Shown here one piece after another: positions 16,803 to 25,939 of a DNA stretch of 64,000 bases. The notes under the pieces were generated by a model, which had not been told where the DNA came from, did no database searches, and worked only from the letters and a program-made list of their open reading frames with translations. The stretch is from CAYMSF01 sp964542255 (GTDB lineage: Bacteria; Verrucomicrobiota; Lentisphaeria; Victivallales; Victivallaceae), in NCBI GenBank assembly GCA_964542255.1, contig CAZITV010000001.1, positions 35,705-99,704 of the forward strand, in the 5' to 3' direction. The position numbers and the translations under genes were made by a program. The first letter of the stretch is position 1. Every line of letters starts with the position of its first letter.

Positions 16803-18539
16803 TTATACGTTGTATTTTTCGAATTCATCAGCAACCAGTTGCTTCATTTTTGCAGCAACCTCAGCAATTTCTACCAATTCTGCATCTTTTTCACCACGCC
16901 GCTTTAATTCAACCTTGCCTTCTGCTAGCGTTTTGGGCGAAATAATTAATCGAAACGGTATTCCCAACAGGTCAGCATCACTGAACATAAATCCTGCTTT
17001 TTCACCTCTGTCGTCATACAGTACTTCCAGATTGTCCGCCTGTAATTCCGCATAAAGCTTGTCAGCAGTCATTTCAACGTTGTCAACACTAGGATTCAAT
17101 GAACATATATGCACTTGATAAGGAGCAATAGTAATTGGCCAAATTGGACCCCATTGGTCATAAGACTGCTCGATTACTGACGCCATCGTTCTGCCGACGC
17201 CAATACCGTAGCATCCCATAATCATCGGCTGAGTTTTTCCATTTTTATCCAGATAACAGCAATTCATCGCAACTGAATATTTCGTGCCCAATTGAAAAAT
17301 ATTTCCTACTTCGATGCCGCGTTCAAGACGAAGCGGATTTCCAGTCAGCGGGCAAGGGTCGCCTTCGCGGACTGTGGCTATATCTGCGGTGATGATGCCG
17401 GGTAGACCAGATATATCCCGGTCAAAATTAAAGTTTTTGTAGTGAAAATGCGGTTCATTAGCCCCAACTACAAGATTCGATGATTCTGCGATGGAGCGGT
17501 CAACCACAATTAAAACCTTTTTGGTGTCAATGGCTAACGGAGATGCATAACCAGGTTCACAACCGGCAGCGCGAATTGCTTCGTCATTCGCAAATTTCAA
17601 CTCAGAAATTTTTAATATATTTTGTAATTTGGTCTCATTAACTTCAAAATCACCACGGATCATTGCAAAAATTACCCCACCATTAGGATTTTCATAGAAA
17701 ACTGCTTTGCCGGTATTTTCAGGTTTTAATTGTAGAAATCCTGCCACGTCCTCAATGCTTTTACATTCTGGAGTGTGAACTTTTTCCAGCATTAATGATT
17801 CTGACTTGGCGAATTGCCATGCTGCAGTGGCAATTTCACGGTTAGCACGATAACTGCCATCAGGTGAAACAAAAATTGTATCTTCGCCAAATTCGGAAAT
17901 AGCCATAAATTCGTGCGATACTTTTCCGCCCATCATGCCGGAATTGGATTCAATAGATAAAACATTCTTCAGCCCAACCCGCTTAAAAATATGCGTGTAG
18001 GCGTCGTGTGCTTTATTGTAATATTCTTCAAGACAATTTTGTGTGCAGTGGAAAGAATAAGCATCCTTCATTGTGAATTCACGCACTCTGATAAGACCGC
18101 CGCGGGCTCGTGCTTCATCGCGATATTTCGTTTGGATTTGATAGAGCATCGCCGGCAATTGTTTATAACTGGTTATTTCTGTACGTGCCATGTGAACTAC
18201 TGCTTCTTCGTGCGTCATTGCTAACAGCATCGCTTTGCCGTTGCGGTCTTTGAAACGCAATAATTCATTTCCAACCGTTTTATAGCGGCCAGATTCCTCC
18301 CACAGTTCGGCCGGCAAGACTACCGGCATCAATACCTCTTGTCCATTTATCGCATTCATCTCCTCGCGGATAATACGCTCTATCTTGCTGGTTATGCGTT
18401 TAGCAATAGGCAATAATGAGTATATCCCTGTAGAGACAGGGCGAATATATCCACCGCGGATTAAAAATTTATGGCTTGCTGTTTTTGCATCTTTAGGTTC
18501 TTCCTTGATGCGGCGCCCAACTAATTTACTCATTCTCAT
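16803..18539 (-). CDS. proS: Prolyl-tRNA synthetase, bacterial type
   Basis: A 578-residue class II aminoacyl-tRNA synthetase that charges tRNA-Pro. I see the N-terminal class II core (IRGGYIRPVSTGIYSLLPI; LMPVVLPAELWEESGR; TMKDAYSFH), a middle insertion domain (about 230-390) of the kind that edits mischarged tRNA, then EVGNIFQLGTKYS, GCYGIGVGRTMAS and the C-terminal anticodon-binding domain (APYQVHICSLN). The first ATG (18539) has GGAAGG 9 nt upstream; a second in-frame ATG two codons later is further from it. It leads the proS-nifU pair. Confidence 0.97.
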   Translation of the reverse strand: MRMSKLVGRRIKEEPKDAKTASHKFLIRGGYIRPVSTGIYSLLPIAKRITSKIERIIREEMNAINGQEVLMPVVLPAELWEESGRYKTVGNELLRFKDRNGKAMLLAMTHEEAVVHMARTEITSYKQLPAMLYQIQTKYRDEARARGGLIRVREFTMKDAYSFHCTQNCLEEYYNKAHDAYTHIFKRVGLKNVLSIESNSGMMGGKVSHEFMAISEFGEDTIFVSPDGSYRANREIATAAWQFAKSESLMLEKVHTPECKSIEDVAGFLQLKPENTGKAVFYENPNGGVIFAMIRGDFEVNETKLQNILKISELKFANDEAIRAAGCEPGYASPLAIDTKKVLIVVDRSIAESSNLVVGANEPHFHYKNFNFDRDISGLPGIITADIATVREGDPCPLTGNPLRLERGIEVGNIFQLGTKYSVAMNCCYLDKNGKTQPMIMGCYGIGVGRTMASVIEQSYDQWGPIWPITIAPYQVHICSLNPSVDNVEMTADKLYAELQADNLEVLYDDRGEKAGFMFSDADLLGIPFRLIISPKTLAEGKVELKRRGEKDAELVEIAEVAAKMKQLVADEFEKYNV

Positions 18540-18974
18540 TATTATCGACCTTCCTGTGAATTATAATTAATCATTAAATTACCACTATGACAGTGCCAGA
18601 AAATTGTATATATGTCACTACTGGCTTGAGTCATCTGGTCACTATTATAAAAAGTTTTTAGCCAAATTGCAAATGTCAATTTTACTGTTGAAACTATTGT
18701 GATCTTAATATAATTCATTTAATACAGAATCGCAATCTTAAAGCTGACAAAGATTATGAATTCCGTCTTTGAGCATATTTCGACCCATGATATCGATTTT
18801 ACATCGCAACTACGCGGTATTATCACCACTTAGCTTGGCATCATTTTTTAAGAAATTATGGATTAATTACTGTGGTTGAATGTGAAAAACAACTTTACCA
18901 AAATTAAAATCGGTTTTAGGAAGTATTGACATTTACAGGTGCTATCAGCTGCAGGTTTGAAAAACGCTAGCAGT
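18540..18974. other. Intergenic region upstream of proS
   Basis: About 435 AT-rich bases separate the proS start from the end of the PmtA-like gene, both on the minus strand. It must hold the proS promoter, but I see no clear -35/-10 pair and no T-box-like element. A 25-codon plus-strand ATG frame near 18757 lacks an SD and is not called. No repeat or transposon remnant was recognised. Confidence 0.4.
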
Positions 18975-19553
18975 TTATTTGCGGCAACGGTAAACAAATG
19001 CAGGCGGAAAATTATTCCAAACAATCTTGGATATTTCTACTGAGGAAAAATTGTTTTGAAGCAACTTTTTAAATCGTCGTGCAGAAGGTAAAAATATGCC
19101 TTGAATATATGCAAACGTAGTGAAATAACCACCATCATTTAATGCTGAGATTACTTCATTAATAATCTTATTTTGGGTTTTTTCGGAGAATACTGACCAT
19201 GGCAGTCCTGAAATAACTATATCAAGATGCGGAAGTTTCTCTTTATTGATGATACTGGTTAAATTTTCAGCGCTGTCATGGTAAATTGTTATATTTGGAT
19301 GATGTTTTCTGAATTCTTCGTAAATTGTCTGGTCAAGTTCGATTGCGAAAAATTTTGAATCAGTCGTAATATTTTTTAAAATGCTGGAAGTTATTGCTCC
19401 GGTGCCTGGACCAAGTTCAGCAATATAGTGTGCTGAGGCAATATCAATGTTTTCAACCATTACCTTGGCCAGTGCCGGTGAACTTGAACAAAGAGTTCCA
19501 ACCGTACCTGGCTTTTTGATAAATTGTCGCAGCAGCAAACTTTTTCTTTTCAC
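18975..19553 (-). CDS. PmtA-like SAM-dependent methyltransferase (COG3963 type)
   Basis: A 192-residue methyltransferase. The opening QFIKKPGTVGTLCSSSPALAKVM, the SAM-binding motif IAELGPGTGAITSSIL, the motif II region DIVISGLPWSVF and the ending NNFPPAFVYRCRK match the phospholipid N-methyltransferase / rRNA-adenine-methylase-like group. It may methylate phosphatidylethanolamine, but that group also includes proteins of unknown substrate. It starts with GTG at 19553 with AAGG 9 nt upstream, and follows the GT39 gene by 24 nt, suggesting co-transcription with two lipid-linked sugar transferases. Confidence 0.78.
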   Translation of the reverse strand: MKRKSLLLRQFIKKPGTVGTLCSSSPALAKVMVENIDIASAHYIAELGPGTGAITSSILKNITTDSKFFAIELDQTIYEEFRKHHPNITIYHDSAENLTSIINKEKLPHLDIVISGLPWSVFSEKTQNKIINEVISALNDGGYFTTFAYIQGIFLPSARRFKKLLQNNFSSVEISKIVWNNFPPAFVYRCRK

Positions 19554-19577
19554 AATACAATACCTTATAAATTAGTA

Positions 19578-21227
19578 CTAAAACTTTGCGAACATCATCT
19601 CGTGATCATAAATTTCAAAATCAGCTTTTTGTCCGGAATCACGAAAATCACCGCGTATAATATGAACTAAGCTGCCCGGTTTTGCTTTCTTAACCATCTT
19701 GCCAAATTCATCTTTTGAAATAATTCTCGACTTCTGATCCTGATAATTTAGACCATACTCAAGCTCACCACCATGATCGGCAAACAATAAATCATTACGG
19801 TGAAATTCCCATGCGGCAGCATGCATTACATTGGGATGTGCAACGATAACTGTTCCCGGCGATATATATTGGCGCCACTTTTTGAAATAGATCCCTTGTG
19901 CTTTGTTGCTCAAGACTCGATCTGGAATAACGTAATTAGCCACAAAAAAAACTGCTAACGGCGCAATCGCGAAAATCGCTGTTTTATAATACACTTTTTT
20001 AACTCTAACCACAAATAACAATCCGGCAGCCCAAATAATTACTGCAGCGACCGCGATTATCCATTTAAATACTTCCTCGCATGAGTACAACTCAGGAAAG
20101 ATGCCACGATTTGCCAGCAATTGGTAAAGAATAAAACCTGCCGCGCTTATCAGTAGTGCCCAAGCTAATATTTTGCAGGACGTGTCCAGTAGAGAAGTGC
20201 CGGCGTTTTTGCAGTAACCAAGCAAACCCCATCCTGTCAACAGTGCTAACGGCGGAAAAAGCGGCAAAGCATATGTTGCCAATTTTCCGCTGCATGCAGA
20301 GAAAAACAGCGTAGGAAATATGAACCAGCAAATAATAAATTTGATAAATGAGTCAGGAAGAGCAACACGGTGTTTCACAGTCAAGCCTTTTAATGCGCAA
20401 GGCAGTAATAACACCCATGGCAACAACCCGCCCAATATAACCGGAACAAAGAACCAAAACGGTTCTGGATGTTGTGTCCCGCGTTTTTCAAAAAAACGTT
20501 GAACATGTTCAACCCAAAAAAAATAGCGCCAAAAGTCAGGTTCACGTTGATGAATCATTAACACCCAGGGCGCAGCAATTACAATAATAGCTAAAAGCGG
20601 TATCCATGGCAGTATAAATATATCGCGCCAGCGTTTTTCCCAGAGCAAAAACGGAATTATAGTTACCGCCGGGACTGCGAAGGCTAGGAATCCTTTGGTG
20701 AGAAATGCCATTCCGCAGCAGGCACCACTGAGCATTAAAAATAGCATTTGCTGACGGTTAAACCGCAATTCCTGCGTGGCTATAAAAAAGAAAACTAGCG
20801 TTCCTGTAACAAATAGTGTCGTAGGGCTGTCCAAAACTGCAAAAGTTCCAATTCCGTAAACTAGACCAGATGTCAGAAAAATTGCGGTTGTCAGCCATGC
20901 AAAAAAAAGCTGTCTTGTCGTGCGCCAGGATAGAAAGAAAATTAGCGCTGCGCTGATTCCTGTTGCCAGTGCTGAGGCAAAACGTACAGCAAACGCATTT
21001 TCGCCAAACAATAGTATCGCAGCCGCATTTAACCAATATCCCATTACAGGTTTTTCAAAATATCTAACGCCAATTAATCGCGGTGTAACCCAATCGCCAG
21101 TTTGGATCATTTCTCGCGGAATTTCGGCATATCGAAACTCATCCGGTGCAATCATTGGCTTGCCACCCAACGGCAGAAGATAAATTAATGCAAATATAGA
21201 TATTAGTGACAGAATAAGTAGTTTCAT
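19578..21227 (-). CDS. ArnT-like GT39 membrane glycosyltransferase (copy 2)
   Basis: A 549-residue multi-pass protein of the ArnT/PMT group, which transfers a sugar from a polyprenyl-phosphate donor onto lipid A or another acceptor on the periplasmic face. The first loop carries the acidic pair in APDEFRYAEIPREM; about a dozen hydrophobic segments and a soluble C-terminal domain follow. I chose ATG 21227 (MKLLILSLIS), 11 nt after the preceding gene; the longer ORF from 21326 overlaps that gene. The SD is weak. It is clearly a paralogue of the next gene upstream (shared LPLG.P...PDE.RYAEI, EPDFWRYFFWVEHVQRF, HPEPFWFF). Confidence 0.85.
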   Translation of the reverse strand: MKLLILSLISIFALIYLLPLGGKPMIAPDEFRYAEIPREMIQTGDWVTPRLIGVRYFEKPVMGYWLNAAAILLFGENAFAVRFASALATGISAALIFFLSWRTTRQLFFAWLTTAIFLTSGLVYGIGTFAVLDSPTTLFVTGTLVFFFIATQELRFNRQQMLFLMLSGACCGMAFLTKGFLAFAVPAVTIIPFLLWEKRWRDIFILPWIPLLAIIVIAAPWVLMIHQREPDFWRYFFWVEHVQRFFEKRGTQHPEPFWFFVPVILGGLLPWVLLLPCALKGLTVKHRVALPDSFIKFIICWFIFPTLFFSACSGKLATYALPLFPPLALLTGWGLLGYCKNAGTSLLDTSCKILAWALLISAAGFILYQLLANRGIFPELYSCEEVFKWIIAVAAVIIWAAGLLFVVRVKKVYYKTAIFAIAPLAVFFVANYVIPDRVLSNKAQGIYFKKWRQYISPGTVIVAHPNVMHAAAWEFHRNDLLFADHGGELEYGLNYQDQKSRIISKDEFGKMVKKAKPGSLVHIIRGDFRDSGQKADFEIYDHEMMFAKF

Positions 21228-21240
21228 ATTTTGCTGATAA

Positions 21241-22893
21241 TCAGTATTCCGTAAATAGCGTTTTGTTAATAATTGAACTGTTTTTCCCAGGGGGCAAATC
21301 TTTCCAAAGCCTCGGTGAATCAACAATTACCAGAATTTTTCCCCGGTTGGGCTGTTGTATAAGTTTAATTAAATCTTCATTGTTCAAAAAACGTCCTGCT
21401 GCTTCGGGTTTGCTAAGTCCATAGCTAAGTTCTCCGCCTTTGCCGTAAACATAGAGATTGTCGCGTTTGTAGTACCAGCAGATTGAACTAAGCAAATTTT
21501 TGTACGATACAATTATTGTCTCCGGAGTTACACGCCATTGATTAGCTCGGAGCATTTTTTCCGGTGATTTGACGTTCAATACTAAATTGGGAATCGCTAA
21601 ATTATATGCCCAGTATGCTGCCAGCATCCCAACAGTGAAAAAAATAATTTTTCTCCATTGGGAATCGGCCTTAATCGCCTTGAATATCAGGCAAAGCCAT
21701 ATCACAACAGCAGAAATAATCAGCAGCCATTTGAAAATTTCATCACGGCCGAAAAGAGTAAACTCAATTGTGCTTGTTAGCGATAATGTTTGCAGCAACA
21801 TTAAACCGATTGCTGAAACTCCAAGCAGTACCGCAAGAATTTTTAGCGAAAGATTTATTTTGCCGCTTCGGCCATTTTCAACCGCAGAATATAAGCCAAA
21901 ACTTAACAGAATTGCTAATGGCGGCATGCATGGTAAAATGTAGGTTGCAAGTTTACCGCTGGATGCAGAAAAAAATAAAAATGGAAGAATAAACCAACAA
22001 GCGGAGTAACGTAACAGCGGTTGATTAAATGCTTCTTTCATTTTACCACGGTAACCATCGATAATTGTAGGTAAAAACATTATCCAAGGAAAAATGCCGA
22101 CAATAATCACTGGAATGAAAAACCAGAATGGTTCAGGATGTTGCGATTCCTTCTTCTCCATAAATCGCTGGACATGCTCAACCCAAAAGAAATAGTTCCA
22201 GAAATCACCATCACGAAAATGTACAATCAATGTCCATGGCAAAACTGTGAGCACTAGTGTTATTAACGGCAACCATGACAAGCAAACCGCTGATTTGAAG
22301 CGTTTTTCCCAAAAGAGAAATGGTGCAATGGCAATGGCCGGGATGACTACAGCAAGAAAACCTTTGGTAAGGAAGGCCAAACCGCAGAAAACTCCAAACA
22401 AGGACAGATAAACAATTTTTTGCAGCGTAAATTTATCTTCCTGGTAGGCGACAAAAAAACATAGCATCGCCAAAGTCAAAAAGCAGGTTAAAATTGAGTC
22501 GAGAACAGCAAATGTTCCAACAGCATACACCAATGCTGATGAGATAAACATAACCGTCCCCAATACTGCCTGACGAGCGCCAAGATAACGGTGAAGAAAT
22601 GCGAGCATCGCTAATGCCGTAATCCCGGTAAGCATAGCAGAGGAAAATCTCACGGCAAAATTATTTTCACCAAACAGCATCATGGATATGGCATTCAGCC
22701 AATGTCCCATAATTGGTTTTTCAAAATAGCGTAAATTGTTGAGTTTGGGTACGACCCAGTCCTGGTGAGCTACCAGTTCACGTCCAATTTCTGCATATCT
22801 TGTTTCATCGGGAGTCAGTAAAGGTCGAAACCCTAAAGGCAAAATATAGAGCATTAAAAATGCCGCAATAATCGCCAGATATATATTTCGCAT
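21241..22893 (-). CDS. ArnT-like GT39 membrane glycosyltransferase (copy 1)
   Basis: A 550-residue paralogue of the neighbouring gene with the same architecture: TPDETRYAEIGREL in the first periplasmic loop, then FWNYFFWVEHVQRFMEKKESQHPEPFWFF and about twelve membrane segments. I chose ATG 22893 (MRNIYLAIIA) because GGGA lies 5-6 nt upstream; the longer ORF from 22941 adds 16 residues without support. Being first in the run, it probably shares a promoter with copy 2 and the PmtA-like gene. Donor and acceptor are unknown. Confidence 0.86.
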   Translation of the reverse strand: MRNIYLAIIAAFLMLYILPLGFRPLLTPDETRYAEIGRELVAHQDWVVPKLNNLRYFEKPIMGHWLNAISMMLFGENNFAVRFSSAMLTGITALAMLAFLHRYLGARQAVLGTVMFISSALVYAVGTFAVLDSILTCFLTLAMLCFFVAYQEDKFTLQKIVYLSLFGVFCGLAFLTKGFLAVVIPAIAIAPFLFWEKRFKSAVCLSWLPLITLVLTVLPWTLIVHFRDGDFWNYFFWVEHVQRFMEKKESQHPEPFWFFIPVIIVGIFPWIMFLPTIIDGYRGKMKEAFNQPLLRYSACWFILPFLFFSASSGKLATYILPCMPPLAILLSFGLYSAVENGRSGKINLSLKILAVLLGVSAIGLMLLQTLSLTSTIEFTLFGRDEIFKWLLIISAVVIWLCLIFKAIKADSQWRKIIFFTVGMLAAYWAYNLAIPNLVLNVKSPEKMLRANQWRVTPETIIVSYKNLLSSICWYYKRDNLYVYGKGGELSYGLSKPEAAGRFLNNEDLIKLIQQPNRGKILVIVDSPRLWKDLPPGKNSSIINKTLFTEY

Positions 22894-23297
22894 AAAAATC
22901 CCATTAATTAATTCAGAACATCCAGTAATAATAAAAAACAACAGTCTATATACTTTCCCTCAATTATTTTTTTTTTCAAGAAAATAATCACAATATTATC
23001 AGTTTTAATTAATATATACTTTTTTAAAGAGTAATACAAAATTCTGCTTGTAAATTTATAATGACAGGTGTAAATTAAAAGATGTTAAGTTGCTTTTCTT
23101 TAGTAATTTTGCAACTAATAACAGTAATTTTATAATTACTTTTAGCCTTAATCCATGATGGATTTATGTCTGAAAAGTTCCAGGCATACCCGCAAGGTTA
23201 TCAACTCAGCATCCGTTTTCTGGATGCCTGTTGGCAATTTCCGGGAAGGAAATGATGACTTACAGGCAACATAAATCTGGAAAAAAGGATAACGCTG
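22894..23297. other. Divergent promoter region and long leader upstream of prs
   Basis: About 400 bases between the divergent GT39 operon and prs. A TATAAT hexamer lies at 23057-23062 on the plus strand, without a good -35. The stretch 23180-23230 is richer in G/C and can form two mutually exclusive stems (see separate entry). No ORF with an SD was found. Confidence 0.5.
23181..23230 (+). promoter_or_regulatory. Possible structured leader upstream of prs with two alternative stems
   Basis: CAGGCAT (23181-23187) can pair with ATGCCTG (23224-23230). Alternatively GCATCC (23209-23214) pairs with GGATGC (23222-23227) around a 7-nt loop. The two stems share bases and cannot form together. It lies about 70 nt before the prs ATG. 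It matches no riboswitch class that I recognise; a leader function is inference. Confidence 0.3.
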
Positions 23298-24236
23298 ATG
23301 CCAGAAAGTAATATTTGTATCTATTCAGGATCTGCAAACCCAAAACTGTCTAGGGAAATTGCGGAATATCTAGGCAAACCGTTGGGCAAAGTCAATTTAA
23401 CCCGTTTCCCTGATGGAGAGATTTTTGTCCAGTTTGAAGAAAATGTGCGGCGTGCCGATGTTTTTATTATTCAACCAACATCATCTCCACCAAACGAACA
23501 TTTAATGGAATTGCTGATTATGCTTGATGCCGCTAAACGTGCATCTGCAGAGCGTGTGACAGCAGTTCTGCCGTTCTACGGTTATGCCCGTCAGGACCGG
23601 AAAGACAAACCCCGTGTTCCAATTACTGCAAAGCTGGTGGCTAATTTACTCACTGTCGCCGGCGCTAGCCGGATTATTGCGATGGATCTGCATTCACAGC
23701 AAATTCAAGGATTTTTTGACATTCCGGTAGACCATCTCTATGCCCGTCCAGTTATGGTACCATATTTGAGGAAAAAATTGGGAGACGACGCCGTTGTTGT
23801 TTCCCCCGATTCTGGCAGTGTAAAAATGGCTATGGCTTATTCAAATATGCTAAATGCCGGTTTAGCCATAGTGGCAAAACGACGTTTGAATGCTAATTCC
23901 GTTGCACTATCGCATCTTGTCGGCGATGTCAAAGGAAAAACCTGTGTCATTACTGACGATTTAACTTCTACCGCCGGTACTATTTGTGCCGCTGCCGAAA
24001 TTTTAAAGAGAGAGGGTGCCGGGAAAATTTATGCCGCAGTTTCTCATTGCCAGTTGAATGATGCCGGCAAAAAACGCGTTACCGAATGTGATGCCATTGA
24101 AGAGATGATTTGTACTGACGGTATTCCTGTCGAGGATAACCTTGGCGGAAAACTGCATGTGCTAAGTGTGGCACCGTTACTCGGCGAAGCAATCCGGCGT
24201 ATCCACGAGGGAAAATCAGTTTCATCTTTATTTTAA
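23298..24236 (+). CDS. prs: Ribose-phosphate pyrophosphokinase (PRPP synthase)
   Basis: Makes PRPP from ribose-5-phosphate and ATP for nucleotide, histidine and tryptophan synthesis. The 312-residue protein shows the class I pattern: RFPDGEIFVQFEENVRRADVFIIQPT, PYYGYARQDRK-like FYGYARQDRKDKPRVPI, metal-site HSQQIQGFFDIPVDHLYA, and VVSPDSGSVKMA. The PRPP loop reads DDLTSTAGT, where most enzymes have DDMIDTAGT or similar, so the third loop acid is Ser. AAGGA lies 8 nt before the ATG. It heads the housekeeping block with rplY and pth. Confidence 0.96.
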   Translation: MPESNICIYSGSANPKLSREIAEYLGKPLGKVNLTRFPDGEIFVQFEENVRRADVFIIQPTSSPPNEHLMELLIMLDAAKRASAERVTAVLPFYGYARQDRKDKPRVPITAKLVANLLTVAGASRIIAMDLHSQQIQGFFDIPVDHLYARPVMVPYLRKKLGDDAVVVSPDSGSVKMAMAYSNMLNAGLAIVAKRRLNANSVALSHLVGDVKGKTCVITDDLTSTAGTICAAAEILKREGAGKIYAAVSHCQLNDAGKKRVTECDAIEEMICTDGIPVEDNLGGKLHVLSVAPLLGEAIRRIHEGKSVSSLF

Positions 24237-24293
24237 ATACATTAATTCATTGAAATGATAAATCGAACAAAACCTTAAAAGAAAAGGAATAAA

Positions 24294-24896
24294 ATGAGCA
24301 AAAAGTATGAGTTAAACGTCAAGCCAAGAAGTGACTTCGGCAAATGCGCATCGGGTCGTCTTAGAAAGGCGGGAGCAATTCCGGCCAATGTCTATGAACA
24401 CGGCAAACCTTGTGTCGCTATTACCGTAGATAACGGCGAGTGGATGGCTATTAGCGGTAATGAAATCAACTTGATTACACTTATTTCTGGCAATGTCAAA
24501 ACTATGTGTCTGATTAAGGAAGTTCAAGTTGACCATATGAAAAAAGTGTATCTGCACTTGGATTTTCAAGCCGTAAAAATGGACGAGAAAATTCACTCTA
24601 CAGTTCCAGTACATGCTCTCATAGGCGAACCTATTGGTGTTACGCATGGCGGCATTTTGGAACAGCCGCTGTATGCTATTGATGTGGCGTGTACCCCGTC
24701 TGCTTTGCCGGAAGTAATCAGTGTCAATATCAAAGATTTGGATCTGGAACAAAGTTTGCATGTCAAGGATTTGATTATGCCGGAAGGCGTAACCGCAGTT
24801 ACTTCTCAGGATGCAGTTGTTTTCCACATTATGAGACCGGCAGCTGAAACAGTTGCTGTGACTGCTGAAACTGAAGAAACAACAGAAAAGAAATAA
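24294..24896 (+). CDS. rplY: 50S ribosomal protein L25, Ctc (long) form
   Basis: A 200-residue 5S-rRNA-binding protein. The N-terminal L25 domain (about 1-90: NVKPRSDFGKCASGRLRKAGAIPANVYEHGKP) is followed by the TL5/Ctc C-terminal beta domain (VPVHALIGEPIGVTHGGILEQPLYAIDVACTPSALPE) and an acidic Thr/Glu-rich tail (AETEETTEKK). AAGGA is 5 nt before the ATG. The position prs-rplY-pth is a common bacterial arrangement. Confidence 0.95.
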   Translation: MSKKYELNVKPRSDFGKCASGRLRKAGAIPANVYEHGKPCVAITVDNGEWMAISGNEINLITLISGNVKTMCLIKEVQVDHMKKVYLHLDFQAVKMDEKIHSTVPVHALIGEPIGVTHGGILEQPLYAIDVACTPSALPEVISVNIKDLDLEQSLHVKDLIMPEGVTAVTSQDAVVFHIMRPAAETVAVTAETEETTEKK

Positions 24897-24932
24897 TTTT
24901 CACGGCTGACAGTCTTGGTCGGAGCTTGTAAA

Positions 24933-25559
24933 ATGGCAGATGATTCGGTGCAGATACAGTTGGTGGTTGGGCTGGGAAATCCTGGCGAAGAGTATAAGCA
25001 CACCAGACATAATGCCGGATTCGATGCGATTGACATGTTTATAACCAAGTTGCCGGGTAAGTTTGAAAAAACAGAAGGAGCTAATGCAGTAGTTTGGTGC
25101 GGCAGATTTAAGGGACGTAACTTAGTTTTGCTGAAGCCAATGACTTTTATGAACTTAAGCGGCAAGGCCGTTGCCATGTTTGCTGCTAAGTACGATTTGA
25201 CACCTGAATCGGTGATGCTGGTTTACGATGATGTGGATTTGCCATTGGGAAGAATTCGCATGCGCCGCAATGGCGGCAGTGGCGGACATAATGGCGTTGA
25301 GTCAGTAATCAGCAGTCTCAATTCAAATAATTTCGCCAGATTAAGAATCGGCATTAGTCAGGCGAATGCAGGACAACAAGTTGAACACGTGCTGTCAAAG
25401 TTTACAGAATGCGAAAAAACTGTATTTGATAAAGTACTTTCAACCGTTGCTGAAGCGTTATTGTTGGCGTTAAGCCGTGGACTTGATGCCGCAATGAATA
25501 GTTATAATAGTTTTGATGTCGCCAATGGCGATAAAAATAATGAACCCGCCGGAAATTGA
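24933..25559 (+). CDS. pth: Peptidyl-tRNA hydrolase
   Basis: Releases tRNA from dropped-off peptidyl-tRNA. The 208-residue protein has the catalytic-site stretch VVGLGNPGEEYKHTRHNAGF (with the conserved His), LLKPMTFMNLSGKAV, VYDDVDLPLGRIRMRRNGGSGGHNGVESV and a normal C-terminal helix. I chose ATG 24933, which has GGAG 8 nt upstream; the longer frame from a TTG at 24915 has no support. The product ends a few bases before the rpsF SD region. Confidence 0.95.
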   Translation: MADDSVQIQLVVGLGNPGEEYKHTRHNAGFDAIDMFITKLPGKFEKTEGANAVVWCGRFKGRNLVLLKPMTFMNLSGKAVAMFAAKYDLTPESVMLVYDDVDLPLGRIRMRRNGGSGGHNGVESVISSLNSNNFARLRIGISQANAGQQVEHVLSKFTECEKTVFDKVLSTVAEALLLALSRGLDAAMNSYNSFDVANGDKNNEPAGN

Positions 25560-25594
25560 CCGGCACTAATCCAAAAACCATGGAGGATTTGGTT

Positions 25595-25912
25595 TTGAAA
25601 AAATACGAAGCAATTTTTATTCTGGACGTCCGTAAGGTTGATGATGAAGGAAATGCGTTTAGCAAGGAACTTTCTACCTTAATCGGAGAATTCGGTGGCA
25701 AAATGGAAGAAGCAGTCTCTATTGGACGTCATCAGTTTGCCGTAGAAATTAACAAAAGAAAAACTGGAATCTATTGGGATTTCGTCTTCACCAGTTCTCC
25801 AGAAAAAATTCTGGAAATTAAAGACAAATACCGACTTGATGAACGGATCGTTCGTAACATGATCATTACTTATGACCGCCCGGATATTGTAAAGAGCGCT
25901 CAAATCGAGTAA
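25595..25912 (+). CDS. rpsF: 30S ribosomal protein S6, TTG start
   Basis: A 105-residue ribosomal protein (KKYEAIFILDVRKVDDEGNAF...; YRLDERIVRNMIITYDR). The start is decided by the ribosome-binding site: GGAGG at 25582-25586 is 8 nt before TTG 25595, giving (M)KKYEAIFI, the canonical S6 N-terminus. The in-frame ATG at 25580 overlaps the SD itself and would add five residues. The gene follows pth and precedes ssb and rpsR, the usual rpsF-ssb-rpsR order. Confidence 0.93.
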   Translation: MKKYEAIFILDVRKVDDEGNAFSKELSTLIGEFGGKMEEAVSIGRHQFAVEINKRKTGIYWDFVFTSSPEKILEIKDKYRLDERIVRNMIITYDRPDIVKSAQIE

Positions 25913-25939
25913 CCCAACTTCTTGCATGGAGAAACAACT

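Noticed and set aside
18757..18833. Short ATG frame in the gap upstream of proS
   Set aside because: Only about 25 codons, no SD and no family resemblance.
21229..21240. CTGATAATCAG palindrome between the two GT39 genes
   Set aside because: It is only 11 bp, overlaps the stop of the upstream gene and is likely to occur by chance in AT-rich DNA.
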